Shown piece after piece: positions 8,690 to 17,968 of a stretch of 42,400 bases of DNA. The notes beneath the pieces were generated by a model, which worked only from the letters and a program-made list of their open reading frames with translations, was not told the origin of the DNA and did not search any database. The translations under genes were made by a program, and so were the position numbers. The DNA lies in NCBI GenBank assembly GCA_012035435.1, contig JAAUPH010000001.1, positions 1 to 42,400 on the forward strand, given 5' to 3'. Positions within the stretch are counted from its first letter, which is position 1; the number at the start of each line of letters is the position of its first letter. This DNA comes from Sphingopyxis sp. Its GTDB lineage: Bacteria > Pseudomonadota > Alphaproteobacteria > Sphingomonadales > Sphingomonadaceae.

Positions 8690-10074
8690 AGATCGCTTAT
8701 CCGACCCTGCCGGTGGGCGCTTATGCGGAGCATCAGCCGCTCACCCCATTCGACAATGCCCATGGCGATCCGATCGACGGATCGAACTATCATTGTCCCT
8801 GTTGTGGCTATCCGACGCTGAAAACGCGCGGTGGTTTTGAAATCTGCCCGATCTGTTATTGGGAAGATGATGGGCAAGATGACCATGATGTCCTTGCGGT
8901 CCGCGGCGGACCAAATTACGAACTCAGTCTCTCCTCCGCCCGGAAAAATTTTCGGGAAATCGGGGCTTGCGAGGCGGGCATGATCAGGCATGTTCGGCCG
9001 CCCACTAAAGAAGAAATACAGCACCGCATGACCCATGACGTTTCGATCCGCCGTGAGGGAGGCGCCGGTCACATCCGCCTCAACCGCCCCGCCGCGCTCC
9101 ACGCACTGACGCTCGACATGGTCCATGCCATGACGGCGGCGCTGCTGGCGTGGTGCGACGACCCGGCCGTGCAAGCGATCATCATCGATCATGCAGAGGG
9201 CAGGGGCTTTTGCGCGGGCGGGGACATTGCCTTTTTGCGCAACTCCGCACTGAACGACGACGGCGATTCGGGGCGCAAATTCTTTCACGACGAATATCAA
9301 TTGAACCATCTGCTTTTCACCTACCCTAAGCCGGTGGTCGCCTTTATGGACGGCATCACCATGGGCGGCGGCGTCGGGATCAGCCAGCCCGCGCGCTTCC
9401 GCGTCGCGACCGAGAATACGAAGCTGGCGATGCCCGAAACCGGGATCGGCCTGTTCCCCGACGTTGGCGGTGGCTGGTATCTGTCACGGCTAGAGGGGCG
9501 CGTCGGGCAATATCTGGCGCTGACCGGCGCGCGGATTGCCGGACCCGGCTGCCTCGCGCTTGGGCTCGCCACCCACTATCTCCCGGCCGCTGCCCTTGAC
9601 GAGGCCAAGGCGCGTATCGCCGAAGATCCCGACCGGATCGAGGGGGTTTTGGGCCAATTGTCGGCTACGCCGCCTGAATCGAATATCGTCGAGCAAGTCC
9701 CGCTCATCAACCGCCTGTTCGCGTCCGACCGGTTGGAGGACATTTTGGCGGCGCTCGATGCCGACGCCAGCGATTGGGCGGCCAAGGAACGCGCCATGCT
9801 CCGCACCAAAAGCCCGCAAACCTGCAAGGTCGCGTTGCGCCAGCTTGCGACCAGCCTGACCCTGCCCGATTTCGCCGCCAATATGGTCATGGAATATCGC
9901 ATCGCATCGCGCGTCCTTACGCGCCCTGACTTTGCCGAAGGCGTCCGCGCGGTGATCGTTGACAAGGATAATGATGCCAAATGGGACCCGCCAACACCCG
10001 AAGCTGTTAGCGACGCATTGATCGACCTTATCTTCGCTCCCTTGGGCGAAGGCAGGGAATGGAAACCGCTATGA
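8686..10074 (+). CDS. Fusion of a CPCC cysteine-rich domain with 3-hydroxyisobutyryl-CoA hydrolase
   Basis: Residues 1 to about 114 form a complete CPCC-family cysteine-rich domain: [25 protein letters not shown], then [16 protein letters not shown], with two CxxC pairs suggesting zinc binding. Residues 115-462 are a full-length 3-hydroxyisobutyryl-CoA hydrolase of the ECH_2 family, with [10 protein letters not shown], the MGGGVGIS oxyanion region and [15 protein letters not shown], which carries the catalytic Glu and Asp. The hydrolase frees 3-hydroxyisobutyrate in valine breakdown. The frame is open through the junction. The GTG start overlaps the dehydrogenase stop by four bases. An in-frame ATG at 9028 ([12 protein letters not shown]) is exactly where a normal hydrolase would start, so both a fused and a short product are possible. 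The function of CPCC domains is unknown. Confidence 0.85.
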   Translation: MKIAYPTLPVGAYAEHQPLTPFDNAHGDPIDGSNYHCPCCGYPTLKTRGGFEICPICYWEDDGQDDHDVLAVRGGPNYELSLSSARKNFREIGACEAGMIRHVRPPTKEEIQHRMTHDVSIRREGGAGHIRLNRPAALHALTLDMVHAMTAALLAWCDDPAVQAIIIDHAEGRGFCAGGDIAFLRNSALNDDGDSGRKFFHDEYQLNHLLFTYPKPVVAFMDGITMGGGVGISQPARFRVATENTKLAMPETGIGLFPDVGGGWYLSRLEGRVGQYLALTGARIAGPGCLALGLATHYLPAAALDEAKARIAEDPDRIEGVLGQLSATPPESNIVEQVPLINRLFASDRLEDILAALDADASDWAAKERAMLRTKSPQTCKVALRQLATSLTLPDFAANMVMEYRIASRVLTRPDFAEGVRAVIVDKDNDAKWDPPTPEAVSDALIDLIFAPLGEGREWKPL

Positions 10075-10853
10075 CTTATGAAACCATCCTCACTGAACAG
10101 CGCGGGGCGGTAACACTGATTACGCTCAACCGGCCGCAGGCATTGAACGCGCTCAACAGCCACGTCCTTGAGGAGCTGATCAGCGCCTTCGCTGCGTTCG
10201 AGGCCGACCCCGGCCAACGCTGCGCCGTCCTGACCGGTGCAGGCGAAAAGGCGTTCGCGGCGGGCGCGGACATCAAGGAAATGGCCGACAAGCCTGCTGC
10301 CGATTTCTTCGCCGATGATTTTTCAGTCGCTGGACCAGCCATTTGGTAAAGGCGGTGCGCAAACCCTGGATCGCGGCAGTCAACGGGTTCGCGCTGGGTG
10401 GTGGGTGCGAGCTGGCGATGATGGCGGACTTCATCATCGCTGCCGACACCGCACGCTTTGGCCAGCCCGAAATCAAGCTCGGCGTCGCCCCCGGCATGGG
10501 TGGATCGCAGCGGCTGACCCGCGCCATCGGTAAAGCGAAGGCGATGGAAATGTGTCTGACAGGCCGGAACATGGGCGCGGAAGAGGCAGAGCGCGCCGGG
10601 CTGGTCGCTCGCGTCGTCCCGCTCGCGTCGCTGGTCGATGAAGCCATCAAAACCGCCGCCGACATCGCCGCCATGCCCCCGCTCGCCGCGATTGCGAACA
10701 AGGAAATGATCAATGCGGCGTTCGAAAACGACGCTCGATCAGGGCATCGTGATGGAACGCCGCATCTTTCAAGTGCTTACCGCCACTGCGGACAAGGCCG
10801 AAGGGATGGCGGCGTTTATCGAGAAACGGCCCGGCGTCTGGACGGGGCGGTGA
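10071..10853 (+). pseudogene. Enoyl-CoA hydratase with two frameshifts
   Basis: Read across two frameshifts, this is a normal ~260-residue crotonase: [29 protein letters not shown], then [18 protein letters not shown] and [19 protein letters not shown] with the catalytic Glu. The first break is at a T5 run, 10319-10323, where six T would continue DDFFSRW...[10 protein letters not shown]. The second is at an A4 run, 10725-10728, where three A would give [16 protein letters not shown] and a C-terminus ending RPGVWTGR at 10853. As written, translation stops after about 93 residues. In context it would hydrate methacrylyl-CoA in valine breakdown. It is either a sequencing artefact or a very recent pseudogene. 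ATG 10071 overlaps the hydrolase stop. Confidence 0.85.
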
Positions 10854-10857
10854 CAGT

Positions 10858-10970
10858 CCCCCTCGCGCTTGCGGGAGGGCTTAGGGGAGGGCCTGTTCAG
10901 GTCAGTCCAAAATCATTGATGTTTGAACGGGACAGGCCCTCCCCTGGGTCCTCCCGCAAGCGGGAGGGGA
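10858..10970. repeat. Long imperfect inverted repeat between ech and mmsB
   Basis: The gap between the hydratase and mmsB is almost entirely one palindrome. Arms of about 45 bases (left 10859-10903, right 10925-10970) pair with only a few mismatches around a ~21-base loop. Each arm also contains a smaller palindrome, CGCTTGCG or CCGCAAGCGG. The right arm ends in GGAGGGGA, which serves as the ribosome binding site of mmsB. It resembles the mobile GC-rich intergenic palindromes common in sphingomonads, and in RNA it would form a long stable hairpin. Confidence 0.8.
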
Positions 10971-10974
10971 GAAT

Positions 10975-11856
10975 ATGAAAATCGCCTTCATCGGCCTTGG
11001 CAATATGGGCGGCGGGATGGCCGCGAATCTGGCCAAGGCGGGCCATGATGTTCGCGCCTTCGATCTCAGCACCGACGCCTTGGACCGTGCTGAAGCCGCC
11101 GGTTGCACCCGTGCCGCCAGCGCTGCTACAGCCATCAGCGGCGCCGATGCTGTCGTTACCATGCTCCCCGCAGGCAAGCATGTGGCCACCGTTTATGAAG
11201 GCGATGTGTTCGGCAACGCGGCCCCCGGCACATTGCTGCTCGACTGCTCCACCATTGATGTCGCCACCGCGCGCAACAATGCCAGCGCTGCAGCTATGCA
11301 TGGCTTAGTCGCGGTCGACGCGCCCGTCTCGGGCGGGATCGCGGCGGCCAATGCCGGTACGCTGACTTTCATGGTTGGCGGCGACGATACCGCCTTCGCC
11401 CGCGCCCAGCCGATCCTCGCGGCCATGGGCAAGGCGGTTATCCATGCGGGCGCCAGCGGGGCGGGGCAGGCGGCGAAGATATGCAACAATATGCTGCTCG
11501 GTGCGTCGATGGTCGCGACCTGTGAGACGCTGGCGCTGGCGCAAAAGCTCGGCCTCGACCCGCAGCGCTTCTATGACATCGCCTCGGTCAGCTCGGGCCA
11601 GAACTGGTCGCTGACCAGCTATTGCCCGCTTCCCGGTGTCGGCCCGGCGTCGCCCGCCGACAATGACTACCGCGGCGGCTTTGCCGCGGCACTGATGCTC
11701 AAGGATTTGCGCCTCGCGATCGAGGCGGCCGACAGCGTCGATGCCGCAGTCCCGATGGGCGAGCGTGCCCGCGAACTCTATGAGGCCTTTGTTGCCGCCG
11801 ATCCCGAAGGCCGCGATTTTTCAGCGATCATTCAGGCTTTGGCGTCTTTGGATTGA
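10975..11856 (+). CDS. mmsB: 3-hydroxyisobutyrate dehydrogenase (MmsB)
   Basis: The 293-residue beta-hydroxyacid dehydrogenase has the N-terminal Rossmann motif [20 protein letters not shown]. The substrate motif [22 protein letters not shown] is near residue 120. The catalytic lysine region [16 protein letters not shown] is near residue 165. It oxidises 3-hydroxyisobutyrate to methylmalonate semialdehyde with NAD+, the step after the hydrolase encoded upstream. With the dehydrogenase, hydratase and hydrolase it completes a valine-degradation operon; a methylmalonate-semialdehyde dehydrogenase is not in the window. The start ATG follows GGAGGGGAGAAT, partly supplied by the inverted repeat. 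Confidence 0.95.
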   Translation: MKIAFIGLGNMGGGMAANLAKAGHDVRAFDLSTDALDRAEAAGCTRAASAATAISGADAVVTMLPAGKHVATVYEGDVFGNAAPGTLLLDCSTIDVATARNNASAAAMHGLVAVDAPVSGGIAAANAGTLTFMVGGDDTAFARAQPILAAMGKAVIHAGASGAGQAAKICNNMLLGASMVATCETLALAQKLGLDPQRFYDIASVSSGQNWSLTSYCPLPGVGPASPADNDYRGGFAAALMLKDLRLAIEAADSVDAAVPMGERARELYEAFVAADPEGRDFSAIIQALASLD

Positions 11857-11858
11857 CG

Positions 11859-12621
11859 ATGCTCAAAACTTTTGTTTCGCCGGGGTGCGGCGGCGCCCCA
11901 ATTTCCAGTCCCTGCGGTGCCGGACGGGCGCCGTGTCTATGCCATTGGTGACATTCATGGCCGGGACGACCTGTTTGCGGACCTGATCGATCGGATCGCC
12001 GCCGACGATGCCGAGCGCGGAGCGTCGGACACGACCATCGTCCTGCTCGGCGACCTTATCGATCGCGGCCCCGATTCCGCCGCCGTGGTCGAGCGCACCT
12101 GCCGCCTGATGGCGCAGCATGGCAACGTCCGCTTGCTGTCGGCCAATCATGAAGAGGTATTCCTGAAAGCGCTCGGCGGCAGCGTAGAGGCCTTGCGCTT
12201 CTTCTGCCGGATTGGCGGCGAAGAAACCATCTGGAGCTATGGCATTACGGGCGACAGCTATCGCCAAATGTCTTTTGAAGAACTGCTGCCCGCGCTGCAA
12301 ACTGCGGTGCCGGGCCATCATGTCGCCCTGCTCAAGGCGGCCGAAGACTGGGTCCAGATTGGCGATTATGTTTTTGTTCACGCCGGCATCCGCCCGGGCA
12401 CCATGATGGACAGTCAAAAGCCATCGGATTTGCGCTGGATTCGTGAAGCCTTCCTTGATGATCCGCGCTGGCATGGCGCGATGGTCGTCCACGGCCACAC
12501 CATCACCGACGATATCGACGTCCAGCCCAACCGTCTGGGGATCGACACCGGCGCCTATGCCTCGGGCAAGCTGACGGCGGTCGGGCTTGAAGGCACCGAG
12601 CGCTGGTTTTTGACGACATAG
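11859..12621 (+). CDS. Metallophosphatase (Ser/Thr phosphatase / Ap4A hydrolase type), N-terminal frameshift
   Basis: The protein of about 250 residues has every metallophosphatase motif: YAIGDIHGR, GDLIDRGPDS, ANHEE, VFVHAGI and VVHGHT. It probably hydrolyses phosphoproteins or dinucleoside polyphosphates; the substrate cannot be read from sequence. The uninterrupted frame begins only at TTG 11872. The better start is ATG 11859: if the T4 run 11870-11873 is read as three T, the N-terminus becomes MLKTLFRRGAAAPQFP, a natural opening. As written, the ATG is out of frame. The gene follows mmsB by two bases but has no obvious role in valine breakdown. Confidence 0.85.
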
Positions 12622-12743
12622 GGCGCTTGGCGAAACTGCAGGGCAATTCCGGCCGCGCTCCGGCGGACGCCGGAGCTCTGGCAGGCAAAGACAGAGCTGT
12701 CGGCCAACGCTCCGACCTCCGCCGGAGCACGGCGCTTCTTTGA

Positions 12744-14039
12744 CTAAGCTGCCCGAACCAGCGCCGCCCCAAGTGCTGGCACTGGCTGATCCGGCCACAA
12801 TCCCCGCGTGTCGTAAACAAGTTTGTCCGCCCGCTCGTCAAGCGGGATGGATTTGAACAGGTCATGGTCGACGAGCACGATCAGCACGCCGCAGTCTGCC
12901 AATGCGCTATCGAGGTCCACCAACTCCGCGCCGGTTCCGGCAAATTCCATGGGCAGGCCCTTGGCATAGGGTTCCACCACGCGAATCTGTTTGCCAAAGC
13001 GCCGCGCCAGTGCCGCCGCGACTTCGACCGCCGGGCTTTCGCGGAAATCGTCGATGTTGGGCTTGAAGGCCAACCCCATGCACGCGGCCAGCACACCCGG
13101 ATGCGCGGCAACCAGCGCCTCGGCATGCGCAATCACATGATCGGTCTTGGCCAGATTCACTTCGCGTGCGGTGCGGATCAGGCGGCTGTGCTGCGGTGCG
13201 CCATGGACCAGAAACCACGGGTCCACCGCGATACAATGCCCGCCGACGCCGGGGCCGGGCTGGAGGATATTGACGCGCGGATGCCGGTTGGCGAGCGCGA
13301 TCACGTCCCACACATCGACCTTCATTTCGTCGGCAATCATCGACAATTCATTGGCAAAGGCGATGTTGACGTCGCGGTAGCTATTCTCGACCAGCTTCAC
13401 CATTTCCGCCGCGCGCGCCGTGGTGGTGACGCAAGCCCCGCGAACAAACTGGCGGTAAAAGGTCATCGCCCGGCGTGCGCAGCGCGGGGTAATACCGCCA
13501 ATGCAGCGGTCATTGTCAACGAGCTCGACAAGGATGCGGCCAGGCAACACGCGTTCGGGGCAATAAGCGACAAAAATGTCGGCGGCGCCAGCGCAATGGC
13601 CCGGCACCTTCAGGTCAGGGCGCAGCTCGGCCAGCAGCTCGGCCAGTTGCTCGGTCGTGCCAACGGGCGAAGTTGATTCCAGGATCACCAGATTGCCCGG
13701 CACCAGCACCGGCGCAATCGCGCGCGCGGCGGCCATGACATAGCTGACATCGGGACGATGCGCCGCATCATGCGGGGTTGGTACAGCAATAACAAAGCTG
13801 TCGGCGGGGGCAGGGGTGGTTGCTGCGACCAAAGTGCCGCGCGCGACGACGCCCTGCACCAGACCGTCAAGGTCGACCTCTTCGATATGCACCTTGCCGC
13901 TGTTAATCGTGTCGACGACGCTCTGGCTGACATCGACGCCGGTCACCCGGCACCCCGACCGCGCAATCAGTGCAGCGGTCGGCAGGCCGATATAGCCCAA
14001 ACCCAGGACCGTGACTTTCTGTTCAACATCGATGGGCAC
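12744..14039 (-). CDS. wecC: UDP-N-acetyl-D-mannosamine dehydrogenase (WecC)
   Basis: The protein of about 430 residues is a UDP-sugar dehydrogenase. It has the NAD-binding GLGYIGLPTAALIARSG, ESTSPVGTTEQLAELL, the middle-domain VKLVENSYRDVNIAFANE and the catalytic cysteine in GPGVGGHCIAVDPWFL. The HCIAVDPWF form is typical of ManNAc dehydrogenases. It oxidises UDP-ManNAc twice to UDP-ManNAcA using NAD+. GTG 14039 (VPIDVEQKVTVLG) is the likely start, overlapping wecB by 17 bases; the open frame continues further into wecB without family homology. The upstream wecB supplies the substrate. Confidence 0.93.
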   Translation of the reverse strand: MPIDVEQKVTVLGLGYIGLPTAALIARSGCRVTGVDVSQSVVDTINSGKVHIEEVDLDGLVQGVVARGTLVAATTPAPADSFVIAVPTPHDAAHRPDVSYVMAAARAIAPVLVPGNLVILESTSPVGTTEQLAELLAELRPDLKVPGHCAGAADIFVAYCPERVLPGRILVELVDNDRCIGGITPRCARRAMTFYRQFVRGACVTTTARAAEMVKLVENSYRDVNIAFANELSMIADEMKVDVWDVIALANRHPRVNILQPGPGVGGHCIAVDPWFLVHGAPQHSRLIRTAREVNLAKTDHVIAHAEALVAAHPGVLAACMGLAFKPNIDDFRESPAVEVAAALARRFGKQIRVVEPYAKGLPMEFAGTGAELVDLDSALADCGVLIVLVDHDLFKSIPLDERADKLVYDTRGLWPDQPVPALGAALVRAA

Positions 14040-15161
14040 CGGCAATAATCTCCGCAATTTGCGTGGCCGCCGTGCCGTCGCCAAAGGGATTATGGGCGTG
14101 CGACATGGCGTTATAAGCCGCCTTGTCGTCCAAAAGGCTGAAAATTTCGGTAACGATACGGTCCTTGTCCGTTCCGACCAGTTTTGCGGTCCCGGCCGCC
14201 ACCCCTTCTGGCCGCTCGGTTGTCTCGCGCATGACCAGGACCGGTTTGCCCAGCGACGGCGCTTCTTCCTGCACCCCGCCGCTGTCGGTCAGCACCAGCT
14301 CGCTCATCCCAAGCAGGCGGACGAAGTGCGGGTAATCGAGCGGATCGATCAGCGCTACGTTGGCAAGGCCACCCAGCACGGGCTCCATCACTGCACGGAC
14401 GTTGGGATTGGGGTGAACTGGGAAAATCACGGCGACGTCGCTCCGTGCCGCGATCGCCGATATGGCCCCGGCAATAGCTTCCATCCCGCCGCCAAAATTC
14501 TCGCGCCGATGCGAGGTGACGGCCACAATTCGCCTGCCCGCAAAGCGGGCCGCCAGCGGATCGAGCCCGGCGGCGAGCGCCGGTTCCTCCTGCAACCGTG
14601 CTGTCGTCGCCAGCAGCGCATCGATCACCGTATTGCCAGTGATATGAATCCGCTCCGCCAGCACATTTTCCGCGCGCAGCGCTGCCGCCGCCGTCTCGGT
14701 CGGGGAAAAATGTAGGTCGGCAACGGCGCCGGTCACCTTGCGATTCACCTCTTCGGGCCAGGGGTGATAGATATTGCCACTGCGCAGCCCCGCTTCGACA
14801 TGGCCCACCGGTATCTTGCGAAAATAGGCCGCCAGCGTCGCTGCTATCGTCGTCAGCGTGTCGCCATGGACGAGCACGCGATCGGGTTTCTCGCGGTCGA
14901 ACGTCTCGCCCAACCCCGTTACCAGCCGCGCGAGCAAGGCATCGAGCGACTGATTCGGCGTCATAACGTTCAGGTCGATGTCAGGTGTGATCCGGGCGAT
15001 GTCGAGCACCTGATCCAGCATCTCGCGGTGCTGCGCAGTCACGATAACACGGCAGTCGATGCCTTCCTGCGCGCCGAGGGCGTGGACGACCGGGAACATC
15101 TTTATGGCCTCGGGACGGGTGCCGAAAACGGTTGCGATGCGGGTGACGGTGTTTTTGTCAT
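14023..15161 (-). CDS. wecB: UDP-N-acetylglucosamine 2-epimerase, non-hydrolysing (WecB), N-terminal frameshift
   Basis: The intact frame 14023-15099 encodes 358 residues of a WecB/MnaA epimerase: HGDTLTTIAATLAAYF, GHVEAGLRSGNIYHPWPEE, TSHRRENFG and LTDSGGVQEEAPSLGKP. It interconverts UDP-GlcNAc and UDP-ManNAc. The usual N-terminal UDP-binding GTRPEAIK is missing from this frame but is encoded immediately upstream in register with it. If the A5 run on the coding strand (15152-15156) had six A, ATG 15161 would give MTKNTVTRIATVFGTRPEAIK joined directly to MFPVVHAL. The break is therefore a one-base homopolymer deletion, probably a sequence error. Confidence 0.9.
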
Positions 15162-15409
15162 GGCTCGTTCGAACAGGTCTGTTGGTGCAATCGCAATAGC
15201 CGTCAGATATTTCGTCCGCTTTAACGACCGTCCTGATTTGAGACGGCTTGCGTCTTAAACCGTCGTGCGTATTTCACGGCTTGTACGTGGCTCATATTGT
15301 TATTTCACGCCACTACGCATAAGCGCTCTCCGACCGCGGTACCGCCGGGGCGTCTGGGGCAAGTGAGACTGGCTGATGAGTGCAATGCGTTTGGGCGGAT
15401 TGAATCCAA
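15162..15409. promoter_or_regulatory. Divergent promoter region between wecBC and the uronate epimerase operon
   Basis: This 248-base region is more AT-rich in its middle than its flanks and separates two divergent polysaccharide operons, so it should hold both promoters. A short inverted repeat, AGACG-GCTTG-CGTCT, is visible around 15241-15255. No recognisable JUMPstart-like element or clear -35/-10 pair was found. Confidence 0.35.
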
Positions 15410-16432
15410 ATGACTGACCGCAGACGTGTTTTTATCACCGGAACCGCAGGGTTCATCGGTTTTCACCTGGCGCAGCTATTGCTGAGCGAAGGGTTCGACG
15501 TTGCCGGCTTTGACGGCATCACCGACTATTATGATGTCAACCTGAAGCGCCGACGCCATCAAATTCTCCTGCAGAATCAAAATTTTTCTGCAACCGAAGC
15601 CATGCTCGAAGATCGGGACCGCCTCGATGCGGTGATCGACAACTATCAGCCTGATGTCATCGTGCACCTCGCCGCCCAGGCTGGCGTGCGATATTCGCTG
15701 GAGAACCCGCACGCCTATATTTCGGCCAATGTTGTCGGAACTTTCAACGTCATGGACGCGGCGCGGCGCAACAATGTACAACATCTTTTAATGGCCTCGA
15801 CCTCATCGGTTTATGGCGCGAACGAAGCGATGCCGTTTCAAGAAACGGAAAAGGCCGATACGCAGCTGACCATCTATGCCGCGACCAAGAAAGCCACGGA
15901 ATCGATGGCGCATGCGCATGCCCATCTCTGGAATGTTCCGACGACAATGTTCCGTTTCTTTACCGTCTATGGAGCTTGGGGCAGGCCAGATATGGCGCTT
16001 TACAAGTTTGTTGACGCGATATTGGCGGATCGCCCGATCGACCTTTACAACGGCGGCGACATGTATCGTGACTTTACCTATGTCACGGATCTGGTGCGCG
16101 CTATTCGCCTGTTGATCGACGCAGTACCGGTGCGCCCCGGAACGCCGGAAGAGATCGTCGATGGCGACAGTCTGTCGCCCGTTGCTCCGTTTCGGATTGT
16201 CAACATCGGCAATAATGACAAGGTGCGGTTGCTCGATTTCGTCGCCGCCATCGAACAGGCGTTGGGCAAGAAGGCCAAGCGCACTCTGTTGCCAATGCAA
16301 ATGGGTGACGTCCCGGCAACATGGGCCGACGCCGCGCTGCTTGAACGATTGACCGGCTATCGACCGCAAACGGACTTTCGGGACGGCGTGAACAAGTTTG
16401 TTGCTTGGTACAGGGATTATTTTGAAAAATGA
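15410..16432 (+). CDS. UDP-uronate 4-epimerase (UDP-GlcA/GalA or TviC-like)
   Basis: The 340-residue extended SDR has GTAGFIGFHLAQLLL at the N-terminus. GITDYYDVNLKRRRHQ is typical of the UDP-glucuronate 4-epimerase group. The catalytic Ser region MASTSSVYGAN is intact, and the active-site tyrosine/lysine lie in IYAATKKATE (YxxxK). RFFTVYGAWGRPDMALYKF is also strongly conserved in that group. It would convert UDP-GlcA to UDP-GalA. Because the next gene is a TviB-type UDP-HexNAc dehydrogenase, an N-acetylated uronate substrate, as for TviC, is possible. It overlaps the next gene by four bases (ATGA). Confidence 0.88.
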   Translation: MTDRRRVFITGTAGFIGFHLAQLLLSEGFDVAGFDGITDYYDVNLKRRRHQILLQNQNFSATEAMLEDRDRLDAVIDNYQPDVIVHLAAQAGVRYSLENPHAYISANVVGTFNVMDAARRNNVQHLLMASTSSVYGANEAMPFQETEKADTQLTIYAATKKATESMAHAHAHLWNVPTTMFRFFTVYGAWGRPDMALYKFVDAILADRPIDLYNGGDMYRDFTYVTDLVRAIRLLIDAVPVRPGTPEEIVDGDSLSPVAPFRIVNIGNNDKVRLLDFVAAIEQALGKKAKRTLLPMQMGDVPATWADAALLERLTGYRPQTDFRDGVNKFVAWYRDYFEK

Positions 16433-17726
16433 CCGATGCTGTGCTCGCGCCGCTGCCGGACTTTGACGCCAGCACTATCGCTGTCATTGGCCTTGGCTAT
16501 GTCGGCCTGCCGCTCGCCGTAGAATTCGGGCGGATTCGGCCAGTGATCGGTTTTGACATCAATGGTGATCGTATTGCGGCGCTGAGGGCGGGGCGCGACG
16601 ATACCCTTGAGACGTCGGTCGAAGAACTTGCCGCAGCAAGCCATCTGAGCTTTACCCAAGATGCTGCAGACTTGGCCGACGCCAGTCCTTCCATTGATGG
16701 CTGAATATTACACCATCAAATGCCGGGACTAAACACCTAACCCCGCTGATTAAGGCTTCTGAGACTGTCGGCCGCGCCTTGAAGCGGGGCGACATCGTAA
16801 TTTATGAAAGCACGGTCTATCCTGGCTGTACCGAGGATGATTGCGTTCCGGTGCTGGAGCGCGTCAGCGGCCTGGTATTCAATCAGGATTTCTTTTGCGG
16901 CTATAGCCCTGAACGGATTAATCCTGGCGACAAGGAACATCGCCTGCCGTCTATCCTTAAAGTGACGAGCGGTTCGACACCAGATGTCGCAGAATGGGTC
17001 GACCGCCTCTATCGTCAGATTATTACGGCGGGCACATTTCAGGCCGATAGCATCAAGGTGGCCGAAGCGGCCAAGGTAATTGAAAATACCCAGCGCGACC
17101 TGAACATCGCGCTGATGAATGAATTGTCGATCATTTTTGGCCGCATGGGGATCGACACCCATAGCGTGCTGGCCGCTGCCGGCACGAAATGGAATTTTCT
17201 GAAATTTACACCTGGACTCGGTGGCGGCCACTGTATCGGCGTTGATCCCTATTATCTGACCCATAAGGCGCAGGCGATCGGCTATCACCCAGAAGTCATC
17301 TTGGCGGGCCGCCGGGTGAACGACGGAATGGGAGGATATATCGCCAGCCAGACCGTACGCCTGATGATAAAGCGCGGATTACCAGTTCAGGGTGCGCGCA
17401 TTCTGATGCTGGGGCTGGCTTTCAAGGAAAATTGCCCCGACATTCGCAATACGCGGGTAATCGATGTCATATCCGCGCTCGGCGACTATGGTGCATTGGT
17501 CGATGTGCACGATCCGTGGGTCGATGCGGGCGAGGCGCGTCATGAATATGGGATCGAGTTGGCGGGCCCCGATGTTGGGGGTTATGACGCTGTCATTCTG
17601 GCCGTGGCACATAAGCAGTTTGTTGAGCAGGGAGCTGCAGAGATGCGCGGCTATGGTCATGCAGGTGCTGTGTTGGTCGATGTGAAGGGGGTGTTAAAGC
17701 TGGCGGAGAGCGATCTGCGGCTTTAG
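16429..17726 (+). pseudogene. TviB/WbpO-type nucleotide-sugar dehydrogenase, disrupted near residue 85
   Basis: The N-terminal part (IAVIGLGYVGLPLAVEFG, then ADLADAS) and the long C-terminal part ([51 protein letters not shown] with the catalytic Cys, [16 protein letters not shown]) are both excellent TviB/VipA-like UDP-HexNAc 6-dehydrogenase sequence. Between 16690 and 16730 the reading frame is lost. The expected VTVPTPINA stretch is scrambled over ~35 bases, and register returns at [17 protein letters not shown] around 16725. At least two indels are needed to repair it. If functional it would make UDP-GlcNAcA or UDP-GalNAcA together with the preceding epimerase. Error or real decay cannot be told apart here. 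Confidence 0.85.
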
Positions 17727-17968
17727 GTATTTGGTGACAATGGCAAGGCTGTTCTAACCCCTGCTAAAGGTATGGATATCGCAAAAGATATCGAGCGACC
17801 GCACAAATGCGTTGCAAGATCAAGTGCGATTGCCTCTTGCTTCGCTGGCCAATGCAGCTAGGGGAAGCGCGTTCACCGCACCGCTGTGTGGCCATTTTCC
17901 TCAGTGCCGTTGGCCGCGATATGGCTGCGAAACTATGATTTGCCTGACGACGTTGAAATGATGATGGC
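17727..17968. promoter_or_regulatory. Intergenic region before the main EPS locus
   Basis: These 242 bases hold no credible gene and probably carry the promoter of the large operon starting with the FlaA1-like dehydratase. Two GATATC sites separated by GCAAAA (17775-17792) form a symmetric element that could bind a regulator. No clear sigma70 promoter or terminator was seen. Confidence 0.3.

Noticed and set aside
10071..10853. Programmed frameshifting in enoyl-CoA hydratase
   Set aside because: The two sites need opposite corrections at plain T5 and A4 runs with no slippery heptamer or downstream structure, so error or decay is simpler.
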